Notes: generated from the sequence alone by a model not told the origin. Positions 1 through 6,877 are shown, counted from the first letter of the stretch. The stretch: DNA of 9,081 nt from an uncultured Collinsella sp. (GCA_902492855.1 CABUMU010000079.1:1-9081), one strand, 5' to 3'. Program-made: numbers and translations.

Positions 1-710
1 TCGAACCAGAACACGTTGTTCAGAGCGTGGTGCAGACCGGTCGGGATGAGCAGGCGGTTGAGGAAGGCATAGATGCCAGCGCCGATACCACCCATGGCGG
101 CGATACCCTCACCAAGAGCAACAAGAGCACCGAAGATGAGCGGCCAAGCAAAGAGCAGGACGACGGAGACGACGATGCAGATGACGGCGGTCATGATGGC
201 GACGCAACGCTTGCCGGAGAAGAAGGCCAGCCAGTCGGGAAGACGAGTGTCCTTGAACTTGTTGTAGCAAGTGCCACCGATGACGGCGGACAGGATGCCG
301 ATGAAGGAGTTACCAGCGATCTTGGAGAACGCGATGCCCTCGGTCGTGGCAAGCCAAGCGGTCTGAGCATCGGCGTCCATACCACGAATGGTGCCAACAA
401 CAGCGGGGTTCAGGAGCTGCTGGATCATCAGGAAGGCGACGAGGCCAGCGAGGCCAGCGGTGCCATCGTGATCGTCGGCAAGGCCGACAGCAGCGCCGAC
501 TGCGAACAGTCAGGCCATGTTATCGATAAGAGCGCCGCCTGCCTTGATGAGCAGGAAACCGGCGGTATAGGCAAAACCGGTAGTGTCACCGGCAGCACCC
601 ATGACTGCGGGAGCGAGCAGGTAGCCCACGCCCATAAGAATACCTGCGACGGGAAGCGCCGCGACGGGAAGCATCAGCGCTTTGCCGAGCTTCTGGAGGT
701 ACTTCATCAT
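1..710 (-). pseudogene. PTS sugar transporter EIIC, glucose/GlcNAc family; 5' part, with in-frame TGA
   Basis: This is the membrane-channel subunit of a phosphotransferase sugar transporter, which carries and phosphorylates a hexose or amino sugar. The N-terminus (MMKYLQKLGKALMLPVAALP, then a hydrophobic segment) is typical of Glc-family EIIC proteins. ATG at 710 is preceded by GGAGGAG at good spacing; a second ATG follows at 707. Codon 67 (510-512) is TGA, in the context IDNMA-stop-LFAVG. The same frame stays open beyond it to the left edge and reads conserved family sequence: GLADDHDGTAGLAG, a block of hydrophobic segments, and IPTGLHHALNNVFWF, the substrate-site loop region. The family usually has a hydrophobic residue at the stop, and a single G-to-A change from TGG (Trp) would explain it. 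The gene is cut by the window edge, so the rest of EIIC and any EIIB/EIIA domains are not seen. It is either a nonsense mutant or a sequencing error. The exact sugar cannot be told. Confidence 0.85.
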
Positions 711-908
711 ATGGTATCTCCTCCAACCTTTCTTTCGTTGTTCACCAACGAGTTCCATGTCCGCGCCTTGTGCATACCGGCTTCTCCGCTTGCCGGCATT
801 GATGCGCAAACTTAGACAACCCAGTCCCTATTTGGGGTTGCTGGTATGTACGGTAGCACACACTCAATTCAAACGTCCACCACATTTCGTTCAAATTACT
901 ATATCGTT

Positions 909-947
909 GCCAAACGGTTATTTTTGGCCCGTAAACGGTAATTTACG
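909..947. promoter_or_regulatory. Two adjacent operator-like inverted repeats
   Basis: GCCAAACGGTTATTTTTGGC (909-928) has 6-bp arms GCCAAA/TTTGGC. CGTAAACGGTAATTTACG (930-947) has 6-bp arms CGTAAA/TTTACG. Both contain AAACGGT followed by T or A, then A, and their centres lie about 20 bp apart, close to two helical turns. The pattern looks like paired sites for a dimeric DNA-binding protein, such as a LacI-family sugar regulator, about 200-240 bp upstream of the PTS start codon. The regulator is not in the window. Confidence 0.4.
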
Positions 948-1022
948 CAGGTAGACATGGTGTGTTTCTTTCATTACCAAACTAATTCTTAGCAATTTCC
1001 ATTCGATTTCGTCTCAAAATTG

Positions 1023-1064
1023 GTTACTACCAGATGAACAGTGGTACCACATTGTTACTACCAG
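1023..1064. promoter_or_regulatory. Direct-repeat pair flanking a perfect palindrome
   Basis: The 11-bp sequence GTTACTACCAG occurs at 1023-1033 and again at 1054-1064, exactly 31 bp apart, about three helical turns. Between them, at 1041-1050, lies the perfect 10-bp palindrome GTGGTACCAC. The arrangement resembles a multi-site operator, and the ACCAG/GGTACC flavour recalls GntR-type sites. It lies between the terminator of the SurA-like gene and the PTS gene, so the PTS gene is the only candidate target in the window. Confidence 0.4.
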
Positions 1065-1163
1065 TTTGGCCGAAATCGTTTTCACTTTATATGAATAAAG
1101 TCTCTAAGAATTTGTATATAACCTCTCCCCTACCACCCTCTTCCCCGCCCTTCCCTGCAACGC

Positions 1164-1200
1164 AAAAGCCCCCTAGAACGATGTCAGTTCTAGGGAGCTT
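1164..1200 (-). terminator. Intrinsic terminator of the SurA_N-like gene
   Basis: A 9-bp perfect stem (CCCTAGAAC/GTTCTAGGG) with a 7-nt loop is extended by AAGC/GCTT across one mismatch. Read on the minus strand, the stem is followed by CTTTTGCGTT, a short U-tract. It lies about 40 nt after the stop codon at 1243. Confidence 0.85.
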
Positions 1201-1242
1201 CATCAGATATTTCGGCTACGCGCTCGGCGGCTCAGGCAAACC

Positions 1243-2328
1243 TTACGCAAACAGGCCGTAGATGCTGATGTTGGCCTTGGCGTAGAGGCCGTTAGCATAC
1301 TCGGTCCACTTGGAGCTGGCGCTCGAAGCCTGCGAAGAGTACTGCTGGTAGGCGGTGTAATAGGCGGTCATGGCCTGCTTATAGGTAGCGCTATCGGCCG
1401 TAAAGGCATCGTCAGCGAAGGCCTTGGCATAGGTGCTATCGGCGTCCTTCCAGGTGCCCTTTGAGCTATCCCACTCATCGCCGGCAAGGTTGATGATGTA
1501 GTCGGCGTAGTCCTTGCTCGCGGTCTCCTCGTTGCCGTCAGCAGGCTCAGTCGGAGCGGTCGGCATGCTTGCGGAGCTATCGCCCACCTTCTTCTTGTAG
1601 AGCTTCTGCAGCGTCGCGGACTGACGGACGATCTGCTTGGCCTGGTCCTTGGACACGCCGTACTGCGTGGCCATGGTCTTGTAGTCGGAGGTGCCGATGG
1701 AATCCTCGGCGTACTGCTTCATTTCCTTGGAAGAAACGGTAATGCCCTCGTCCTCGGCAGCATCGAGCAGAATCTGGTTGCGCACGTAGGACAGGATGAC
1801 GTCAGCAGAAGGAGCGGTGTAGTTGCCGTCGTCGTCCTTGACGGTGTCGAGACTGTACTGGCTCTCGATGGCCTCACGCGCGGTGATGTCGCTCTTCTTG
1901 CCGTTGTAGCTGTAGCTTGCCACGGTCGAGTCGAGTTGGTCCTCGGTGAGGGTCGCCGAGCCGACGCCCTTGCCGCCAAAACCACCGTTGCCGATAAAGA
2001 AGCCGACCACGGCAGCGATCACGACGGCGACCACAAAGGCGGCAATCATCGTCTTCTTGTGCTTGCAAGCGTGGTCGTCCACGTCGGAGTCGTCGTCATC
2101 GTCCTGCTCCTGGGGCATGAGGTTCTCGTCGGCGGCGTCCGCGGCGATCTTTGCCTCCAGGCGAGCGTCCTCCTCCTCGGCCGTCGTACCGGCAGCAATG
2201 TGCTCAGCAGACGTGCCGGCGACCAGGTCGATCTTCTCGTCCTCATCACCGTCGGGGCCTTCGCCGCGCTCGATGATCTGGATGCCGTCGATCTCGTCCT
2301 TCTCGTCCTTCTTTTGAATCAGACCCAT
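1243..2328 (-). CDS. Membrane-anchored protein with SurA_N-like chaperone domain
   Basis: Residues 1-92 are a very acidic, probably disordered cytoplasmic region containing a run EQDDDDDSDVDD. A basic patch (KHKK, 89-92) precedes a single transmembrane helix at about 93-113, and a Gly-rich linker (GNGGFGGKGVG) leads to an extracellular part. Residues about 175-250 (ILSYVRNQILLDAAEDEGIT, then helices rich in K, Q and Y) resemble the SurA N-terminal / PrsA-like foldase fold. The parvulin isomerase domain is not recognisable, so a holdase or chaperone role is more likely than isomerase activity. The C-terminal 90 residues are rich in Ala, Ser, Tyr and Asp. There is no lipobox; the only N-terminal Cys precedes the helix. 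ATG at 2328 follows AAGGAG with 9-nt spacing, and the stop is TAA. The gene has its own terminator, and tandem hairpins separate it from icd upstream. The fold is moderately sure, the function inferred. Confidence 0.8.
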   Translation of the reverse strand: MGLIQKKDEKDEIDGIQIIERGEGPDGDEDEKIDLVAGTSAEHIAAGTTAEEEDARLEAKIAADAADENLMPQEQDDDDDSDVDDHACKHKKTMIAAFVVAVVIAAVVGFFIGNGGFGGKGVGSATLTEDQLDSTVASYSYNGKKSDITAREAIESQYSLDTVKDDDGNYTAPSADVILSYVRNQILLDAAEDEGITVSSKEMKQYAEDSIGTSDYKTMATQYGVSKDQAKQIVRQSATLQKLYKKKVGDSSASMPTAPTEPADGNEETASKDYADYIINLAGDEWDSSKGTWKDADSTYAKAFADDAFTADSATYKQAMTAYYTAYQQYSSQASSASSKWTEYANGLYAKANISIYGLFA

Positions 2329-2366
2329 ATCAGTTACTCCTTGTTAGGAAACATAGTCCCCAATAG

Positions 2367-2395
2367 AATACGCCCGGCAGAGCGCCGGGCGTATT
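2367..2395 (-). terminator. Strong hairpin between icd and the SurA_N-like gene
   Basis: A perfect 12-bp GC-rich stem (AATACGCCCGGC/GCCGGGCGTATT) encloses a 5-nt loop. On the minus strand it is followed only by CTATTGGGG, a poor U-tract, so it may be a weak terminator or a 3'-end processing/stability hairpin of the icd operon. Only 38 nt separate it from the next start codon at 2328. Confidence 0.65.
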
Positions 2396-2411
2396 GATTC
2401 TTAGGTTATAC

Positions 2412-2442
2412 GCAAACACTTAAGTACTATTTAGGCGTTTGC
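2412..2442 (-). other. Second hairpin just after icd
   Basis: GCAAACACTTAA (2412-2423) pairs with TTAGGCGTTTGC (2431-2442) around a 7-nt loop. In the minus-strand RNA the stem has one G-U wobble and one mismatch. It starts about 12 nt after the icd stop and precedes the stronger hairpin at 2367-2395. No U-tract follows, so it is not a terminator alone. Confidence 0.5.
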
Positions 2443-2454
2443 AGTGTGCATGCC

Positions 2455-3540
2455 TTAGGCCAGGTGCGCGATAACGGCATCGGCAAAGGCCTGCGTGCCC
2501 ACAGCGCCCTCAACGGAGCCGGTCTGGGCACGACGAACGTCGCCGGTAACCTGCTCACCCTCGTCGAGCGTGGCAGAAACGGCGGCGCGAATGCGATTGG
2601 CCGCGTCGTTCTCGCCCAGGTGATCGAGCATCATAGCCGCGGACAGAATCTCGGCCGTGGGGTTAGCGATATCCTGGCCAGCGATATCGGGCGCGGAGCC
2701 GTGCGTAGCCTCAAAGATTGCGCAGTCGGCACCGATGTTGGAGCCGGGGGCCATGCCCAGACCGCCCACCAGGCCGGCGCACAGGTCGCTCACGATGTCG
2801 CCGTACAGGTTGGGCAGCACCAGGACATCGAAGTCGTTGGGGTTCTGGACCAGGCCCATGCAGGTGGCGTCGACGATCTTGTCGTTGAACTCGATATCGG
2901 GATAGTTGGCGGCCACCTCGCGCGCCACGCGCAGGAACAGGCCGTCGGTCGCCTTCATGATGTTGGCCTTGTGCACGGCCGTCACCTTTTTGCGGCCGCA
3001 GCGGCGGGCATACTCAAAGGCATACTCCACAATGCGGCGGCTCTTGGCGATAGAGATCGGCTTGATCGAGATCGCGGAATCGGCGGCGAAGGTCTTTTGG
3101 CCCGAACGCTCGACGAGCTGCGAGAGCTCCTCGACCTCGGCAGCGCCCTCATCGAACTCGATGCCGGCGTAGAGGTCCTCGGTGTTCTCGCGCACGATGA
3201 CCAGGTCGACGTCGCGGAAGCGCGAGCCGTCGCCCGGCTGCGACAGGCAGGGGCGCACGCAGGCGTACAGGTCGAAGTGCTTGCGCAGGGCCACGTTGAC
3301 GCTGCGGAAACCCGTGCCGACCGGCGTGGTGATGGGGCCCTTGATGGCAACCTTGGTCTCGGCGACCGCATCGAGCACGTGCTGGGGCAGCGGCGTGCCA
3401 AACTCGTCCATGACGCCGGCGCCGGCCTCCTGGACATTCCAGTTGATCTGGACACCGGTGGCCTCGACCACGCGGCGCATGGCCTGCGTAATCTCGGGAC
3501 CGATACCGTCACCGGGGATCAGGACTACATCGTGCGCCAT
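2455..3540 (-). CDS. icd: NAD-dependent isocitrate dehydrogenase
   Basis: Oxidatively decarboxylates isocitrate to 2-oxoglutarate in the cytoplasm, supplying glutamate synthesis. The 361 residues match the short isocitrate/isopropylmalate dehydrogenase family. GDGIGPE is at 10-16. The isocitrate-binding set is complete: Ser80, Asn82, Arg86, Arg96 and Arg117 line up with Ser113, Asn115, Arg119, Arg129 and Arg153 of E. coli Icd. RENTEDLYAGIE (117-128) carries Tyr124. Lys191 (KANIMK) and Asp224/Asp248/Asp252 fit the catalytic Lys and metal ligands. GSAPDIAG (281-288) places Asp-Ile where NADP enzymes have Lys-Tyr, pointing to NAD. Isopropylmalate dehydrogenase is less likely because the Ser/Asn pair is present and no leu genes are near; homoisocitrate or tartrate dehydrogenase cannot be fully excluded. 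ATG at 3540 begins 6 bp after the preceding stop, with its GGAG inside the end of that gene, suggesting coupled translation. Stop TAA. Confidence 0.85.
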   Translation of the reverse strand: MAHDVVLIPGDGIGPEITQAMRRVVEATGVQINWNVQEAGAGVMDEFGTPLPQHVLDAVAETKVAIKGPITTPVGTGFRSVNVALRKHFDLYACVRPCLSQPGDGSRFRDVDLVIVRENTEDLYAGIEFDEGAAEVEELSQLVERSGQKTFAADSAISIKPISIAKSRRIVEYAFEYARRCGRKKVTAVHKANIMKATDGLFLRVAREVAANYPDIEFNDKIVDATCMGLVQNPNDFDVLVLPNLYGDIVSDLCAGLVGGLGMAPGSNIGADCAIFEATHGSAPDIAGQDIANPTAEILSAAMMLDHLGENDAANRIRAAVSATLDEGEQVTGDVRRAQTGSVEGAVGTQAFADAVIAHLA

Positions 3541-3546
3541 AATCTG

Positions 3547-4245
3547 TTACTCCTCGTCTTCGGCGTCGTCAGATTTTTTAACGCTAGCACGCTTCTTCTT
3601 TTTGGAGAGATCCAGGCCAAAACGTTTAACAAGCATTTCGCAAATCTCGCTCGAACGGGCCTTGAGATAGCTGCCCTTACCGTTCTCGGCATCGAACTTA
3701 AGGCGCAGCGCAAGCTTCTCGGCAACCTCGGCGTCGATCTCGCCCTGGCAAAACTCGTACAGACAACCGAGCATGTCGCGATACTCAAGGTCGCCGTGGT
3801 AGCACTGGATGGCCTCGTCCAGGATGGGCCAAGCCTCGCGCGAACGCTCGACGCTCGTGGCACCCCACACGCACAGCAGGCGGAAGGCGGCATAGCGCAG
3901 CGTAGAGGAGATCTCGTCGAACAGCGCGGTCTCGGCGCCCTCAAAGGCATCGCCCAGCTGCTCGGGGCAGGTGGTGACGAGCGCCGTCAGGGCATCGAGG
4001 GCCTCCCAGCGGGTCTGCGCCTCGGGGCGGTCGAGCGCCTCGATCAGCGCGGGCACGCAGGGCACGACGCGCTGCGGATCGCGCTCGGCAAGCAGGTGCA
4101 GCACACGAGCGGCAAACTGGCGGATGCGGCGCGTGGGGCAGCCGAGCTCCTGGACCAGACGGTCGACGGCGTTCTCGTTCTCCTCTGCCAGCTGAAGCTG
4201 TGCCAGCTCCTCGTCGGTGAGCTGTTCGTCTTTGTTTTCTGCCAT
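3547..4245 (-). CDS. HEAT-repeat-like helical protein
   Basis: Soluble, 232 residues. After an acidic N-terminus (1-25), residues about 26-165 read as successive amphipathic helix pairs: VDRLVQELGCPTRRIRQFAA, then HLLAERDPQRVVPCVPALIE, then WEALDALTALV and later helices. This is the pattern of HEAT/armadillo-type repeats, usually protein-protein scaffolds. The C-terminus is basic and then acidic (KKKKRASVKKSDDAEDEE), probably disordered. No catalytic motif is visible and the partner is unknown. ATG at 4245 is preceded by AGAGG at short spacing and starts 15 bp after the membrane-protein gene; icd starts 6 bp after its TAA. It is clearly part of the four-gene cluster and might assist one of its enzymes, but that is only a guess from position. 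Confidence 0.75.
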   Translation of the reverse strand: MAENKDEQLTDEELAQLQLAEENENAVDRLVQELGCPTRRIRQFAARVLHLLAERDPQRVVPCVPALIEALDRPEAQTRWEALDALTALVTTCPEQLGDAFEGAETALFDEISSTLRYAAFRLLCVWGATSVERSREAWPILDEAIQCYHGDLEYRDMLGCLYEFCQGEIDAEVAEKLALRLKFDAENGKGSYLKARSSEICEMLVKRFGLDLSKKKKRASVKKSDDAEDEE

Positions 4246-4260
4246 AGTTACCTCTTCTTA

Positions 4261-4689
4261 CTATTTCTTAGCGTGCTTGCCAGCACCCTTGCTGTCATCG
4301 GTGACCGAGATGAGTTGTCGGTCGGCCGCGCCATTGCGACGCGCACGGCGGCGTTCCTCAGCGTCGCCCGCGTCGGCGGCGGCGCGATGAGCCTTGTTGA
4401 CGTTAAAGACCTCGTCGTGCTTGCGCCACGGACCGACGGACTCGCCAAAGCTCATCTTAAGACCGGCGATAAAGCCGCCGAGCCAGCCGATCGGCGCAAA
4501 CTGCACCAGCGGGAACAGCGAGAACACCCAGGTCAGCAGGACGACTGCCGCCGCTCCCGCAAAGTTGGCAATCCAGTAGTCGCGCTTGGTGATGACGCGC
4601 TTTTCGCACGCCCACTGACCGCACAAAAAGCCAATGTAGATCGCAAAGAGAAAGAGCACCAGCGCTAACACCACGAACGTCCAGCTCAT
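4261..4689 (-). CDS. Small membrane protein of unknown function
   Basis: A 142-residue protein that I do not recognise. Transmembrane helix 1 covers about residues 3-23 (FVVLALVLFLFAIYIGFLCG), followed by a short basic loop (CEKRVITKRD). Two more hydrophobic stretches lie at about 38-60 and 62-78, the second Gly-rich. The rest (79-142) is a hydrophilic tail with an Arg-rich segment (EERRRARRNG) and a Lys-rich end, probably cytoplasmic. The frame is open further upstream, but ATG at 4689 is the best start: GGGGAG sits 8 nt before it, and it begins 5 bp after the stop of the oxidoreductase gene. An earlier ATG at 4725 would overlap that gene. Stop TAG. Confidence 0.75.
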   Translation of the reverse strand: MSWTFVVLALVLFLFAIYIGFLCGQWACEKRVITKRDYWIANFAGAAAVVLLTWVFSLFPLVQFAPIGWLGGFIAGLKMSFGESVGPWRKHDEVFNVNKAHRAAADAGDAEERRRARRNGAADRQLISVTDDSKGAGKHAKK

Positions 4690-4694
4690 GGGCG

Positions 4695-5774
4695 CTACTC
4701 CCCGTGATGGTGGCCGCAGCAGCACTCATGGCCGTCGTCATGGCCGTGGCCGCCGCAGCACTCGTGGTCCTCGCCGTGATGGTGACCGCAACCGCACTCA
4801 TGGTCGTCGCCGTGCTCGCCGCAACCGCAGCCGTCCTCGTGAGCGCCATGCTCCTCAGGACGATACTGCGACCAGTCCAAACCGGCGGCGATGGCGTCGG
4901 CCTCCTCCTTATAGAGGACTGTGATGGCCTGGGTGCCCAGCTTGGCGCCACCGATGGCGTCGAGCATGTCGTAGAGCGTAAAGGCGACGTCGGCGCCGGG
5001 CAGCGCGAGCTCGCGGTCATCGGCGTAGGCGAGCGCCAGGCGCAGGTCCTTGATGAAGTGCTCGACCATAAAGCCGGGCTTGTAGTCGCCGTCGAGCGCC
5101 TTGGGCGCCAGGCTCTCCATGGCGCCGGACTTACCGGTGCCGCCCAGGATCATCTGACGGGTCTTCTCCAGATCGAGGCCGCTCAGCTCGGCAAACGCCA
5201 TGGCGTCTGCCATGCCGACCATGCAGGCGCCCAGCGACACCTGGTTGGCGAGCTTGGCAGCCTGGCCCTTGCCGGCGCCATCGAAGCAGCAGATGTTGGC
5301 CGCAAAGGTGGAAAGGATATCACGGACCGGAGCAATGTCGTTCTCGGTGGCGCCCACGATAGCCGTGAGCGTGCCGGCGATAGCTCCCGACTCGCCGCCG
5401 GTGACGGGGCAGTCAAATGCCATGCGACCAGAAACCTGGGCGGCCTCGGCAATGTCACGGGCGAGCTCGGGCGAACTCGTGGTGAGGTCGATCAAGACCG
5501 CGCCGGGCTTAGTGCACGCAAGCAGGCCGTCGCCCGCCAGGTAGAGCTCCTCGACCTCGGAGGGATAGCCCACCATGGTAAAGACGACGTCGGCGTTCGC
5601 CACGGCATCTGCCGGCGTATCAGCCCAGACGGCGCCGCGCTCGATAAGCGCTGCGGCCTTGGACTTGGTGCGGTTGTTGACCGTGACGGGGTAGCCGGCA
5701 TCCAGGATGTGACCGGCGATGGGGGCACCCATGATTCCGGTGCCGATAAATGCGACGGAGAGCTTGTTTGCCAT
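4695..5774 (-). CDS. 3-hydroxyisobutyrate dehydrogenase-family NAD(P) oxidoreductase with His/Cys-rich tail
   Basis: Cytoplasmic beta-hydroxyacid dehydrogenase. The Rossmann motif GTGIMG is at 11-16. The family substrate motif DCPVTGGESGAIAGTL is at 121-136. The catalytic segment GKGQAAKLANQ places Lys174 and Asn177 as the expected active-site pair, followed by the helical C-terminal domain. The core ends near residue 305, typical of the family (about 290-300). Likely substrates are 3-hydroxyisobutyrate, glycerate/tartronate semialdehyde or a similar short hydroxyacid; the sequence does not decide. Residues about 309-359 are an added tail with 14 His and 9 Cys plus many Asp, Glu and Gly, ending HECCCGHHHGE, like metal-binding tails of some nickel or zinc chaperones. 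ATG at 5774 is preceded by AAGGAAAGG. It is the first gene of the cluster with the membrane, HEAT-like and icd genes; 99 bp separate it from degV. Stop TAG. Confidence 0.87.
   Translation of the reverse strand: MANKLSVAFIGTGIMGAPIAGHILDAGYPVTVNNRTKSKAAALIERGAVWADTPADAVANADVVFTMVGYPSEVEELYLAGDGLLACTKPGAVLIDLTTSSPELARDIAEAAQVSGRMAFDCPVTGGESGAIAGTLTAIVGATENDIAPVRDILSTFAANICCFDGAGKGQAAKLANQVSLGACMVGMADAMAFAELSGLDLEKTRQMILGGTGKSGAMESLAPKALDGDYKPGFMVEHFIKDLRLALAYADDRELALPGADVAFTLYDMLDAIGGAKLGTQAITVLYKEEADAIAAGLDWSQYRPEEHGAHEDGCGCGEHGDDHECGCGHHHGEDHECCGGHGHDDGHECCCGHHHGE
4698..4802 (-). repeat. Internal repeat in the His/Cys tail
   Basis: Two 33-bp copies, 4698-4730 and 4770-4802, lie 72 bp apart and differ at 4 positions. 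They encode HECCCGHHHGE and HECGCGHHHGE. The similarity suggests that the tail grew by duplication. Confidence 0.75.
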
Positions 5775-5873
5775 GAAACCTTTCCTTTTGGGTTGGGTGT
5801 TGTTACCAGGTTAAAATACTCGGTGCCAGCGTTTCGGCCGTGACTTGAGGGCACTTGCAGCCGCAGCGCCTAC

Positions 5874-6827
5874 CTACTCGCCTCGCACGCGGCGCGCGAT
5901 GCGGTCGGAAAGCGAGGCTTTCTCGGCGCGATTCTTGCCCCAAAACGCGCAGGCCACCATGCCGGGGCCCACGTGCGAGCCAATGGTGGGACCCACGGAG
6001 CTGCGAATGATCGTGACGTCGGCGCAGCCCTCCTCCTTGCGGATGGCGGCTTCGAGCCAGTCACCGTCCTTTTCGGCATCGGCCGTCATGATGGCGATGG
6101 GCATGGTGCGGTCGGGCACGTAGTTCTCGCGGAACGACTTGAGGATGGACTTGAGCGCCTTCTTGCGGCCGCGGTTGACGCCAATCAGCGACAGCGAGCC
6201 GGCAAGGTCGTAGGAGAGCTCGGGCTTGACATCGAGCTTTGCCGTGAGCTGCGCCGCCGCGGGCGGAATGCGGCCGCCGGCAGCCAGCGCGTCGAAGCTC
6301 TCGAGCGTAAAGTAGCCGTGGACATAGGTCTTTGCCTCGTTTGCCCAATCGACCAGCTGCTTGGCGGTCAGTCCCGCCGAACGCTGGCGCACGGCCTCGA
6401 GCGCCAAGAGCGCGCCGGTCGCACAGGGCAGAGCGTTGTCGACCACGTAAAGCTCAAAATCGGGATACTCGGCGCGCACGGCATCTGCCGCCTGGCACGC
6501 GGAGTTGTAGCTCGACGACAGCGCCGAGGTAAAGCACAGGTAGACCGTGGGCGTGCCCTCTTTGGCGCACTCGGTAAAGAACTCGATATAGCGACCGAGC
6601 GACACAGCCGAGGTGGACACGCGGGCACCGGCGCGCATCCGGTCGTAGAACTCCTTAGGGCTCATGCTCGACCAGATGTCGTCCGTGCGCTCTTCGCCAT
6701 CGATAATGAAGGGGAAACCCAGGATATCGACATCGAGGTTCGCGGCGACCTCGGGGCTAAAGTCGCAGCAGGTATCGACGACGATGCGGCAACGGTCCGA
6801 ATGACCGGCGGATGCGGCCTTGTCCAT
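5874..6827 (-). CDS. DegV-family fatty-acid-binding protein
   Basis: DegV/FakB proteins hold a free fatty acid and present it to the kinase FakA for entry into phospholipid synthesis. The 317 residues show the two-lobed family pattern: IVVDTCCDFSPE near the start, RVSTSAVSLGRY (69-80) with the Thr-Ser head-group site, LCFTSALSSSYNSA (97-110), GYFTLESFDALAAGGRIP (171-188), LDVKPEL (198-204), and GSHVGPGMVACAFWG (283-297) near the C-terminus. ATG at 6827 is chosen because AAGGAG stands 8 nt before it; a TTG immediately upstream is possible but less likely. No fakA lies in the window. The ribosome-binding site begins only a few bases after the terminator hairpin that follows hpf, so expression must come from readthrough or an overlapping promoter. 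Stop TAG. The specific fatty acid cannot be inferred. Confidence 0.9.
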   Translation of the reverse strand: MDKAASAGHSDRCRIVVDTCCDFSPEVAANLDVDILGFPFIIDGEERTDDIWSSMSPKEFYDRMRAGARVSTSAVSLGRYIEFFTECAKEGTPTVYLCFTSALSSSYNSACQAADAVRAEYPDFELYVVDNALPCATGALLALEAVRQRSAGLTAKQLVDWANEAKTYVHGYFTLESFDALAAGGRIPPAAAQLTAKLDVKPELSYDLAGSLSLIGVNRGRKKALKSILKSFRENYVPDRTMPIAIMTADAEKDGDWLEAAIRKEEGCADVTIIRSSVGPTIGSHVGPGMVACAFWGKNRAEKASLSDRIARRVRGE

Positions 6828-6845
6828 CAAAGCGACTCCTTACGT

Positions 6846-6877
6846 AAAAAGGCGGCCACCCGCATGGGATGGCCGCC
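6846..6877 (-). terminator. Intrinsic terminator after hpf
   Basis: The stem GGCGGCCA/TGGCCGCC (8 bp) is extended by CCC/GGG with one bulged base and a 4-nt loop. On the minus strand it is followed directly by TTTTT (6846-6850). It lies about 30 nt beyond the hpf stop and 18 nt before the degV start codon. Confidence 0.9.

Larger units (their letters stand above)
711..1163. other. AT-rich control region upstream of the PTS gene
   Basis: This 450-bp stretch holds no convincing gene and is clearly AT-richer than its surroundings. It separates the PTS start (710) from the terminator of the next gene upstream (1164-1200). It contains two adjacent inverted repeats (909-947) and a block of direct repeats around a palindrome (1023-1064). 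Nearer the gene are short hairpin-forming stretches at 735-751 (6-bp stem), 777-796 (5-bp stem) and 817-840 (CAACCC/GGGTTG), which would lie in the mRNA leader. I found no -35/-10 pair good enough to call a promoter. A long, structured leader with operator-like repeats fits a sugar-regulated transporter, but this is inference. Confidence 0.6.

Noticed and set aside
27..815. A 262-codon open frame on the plus strand
   Set aside because: Antisense to the PTS gene. It looks longer than the minus-strand frame only because the PTS gene carries a TGA; conserved EIIC sequence on the minus strand decides.
2446..4668. A 740-codon open frame on the plus strand
   Set aside because: It lies antisense to icd, the HEAT-like gene and the membrane-protein gene, all with clear family features or operon spacing. 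The openness follows from biased codon use on the minus strand; the translation is a low-complexity Ala/Leu/Gly/Arg sequence with no known pattern.
4704..5843. A 379-codon open frame on the plus strand
   Set aside because: Antisense to the oxidoreductase, which has intact Rossmann and catalytic motifs. The repetitive Ala/Val start is the shadow of the His/Cys tail.
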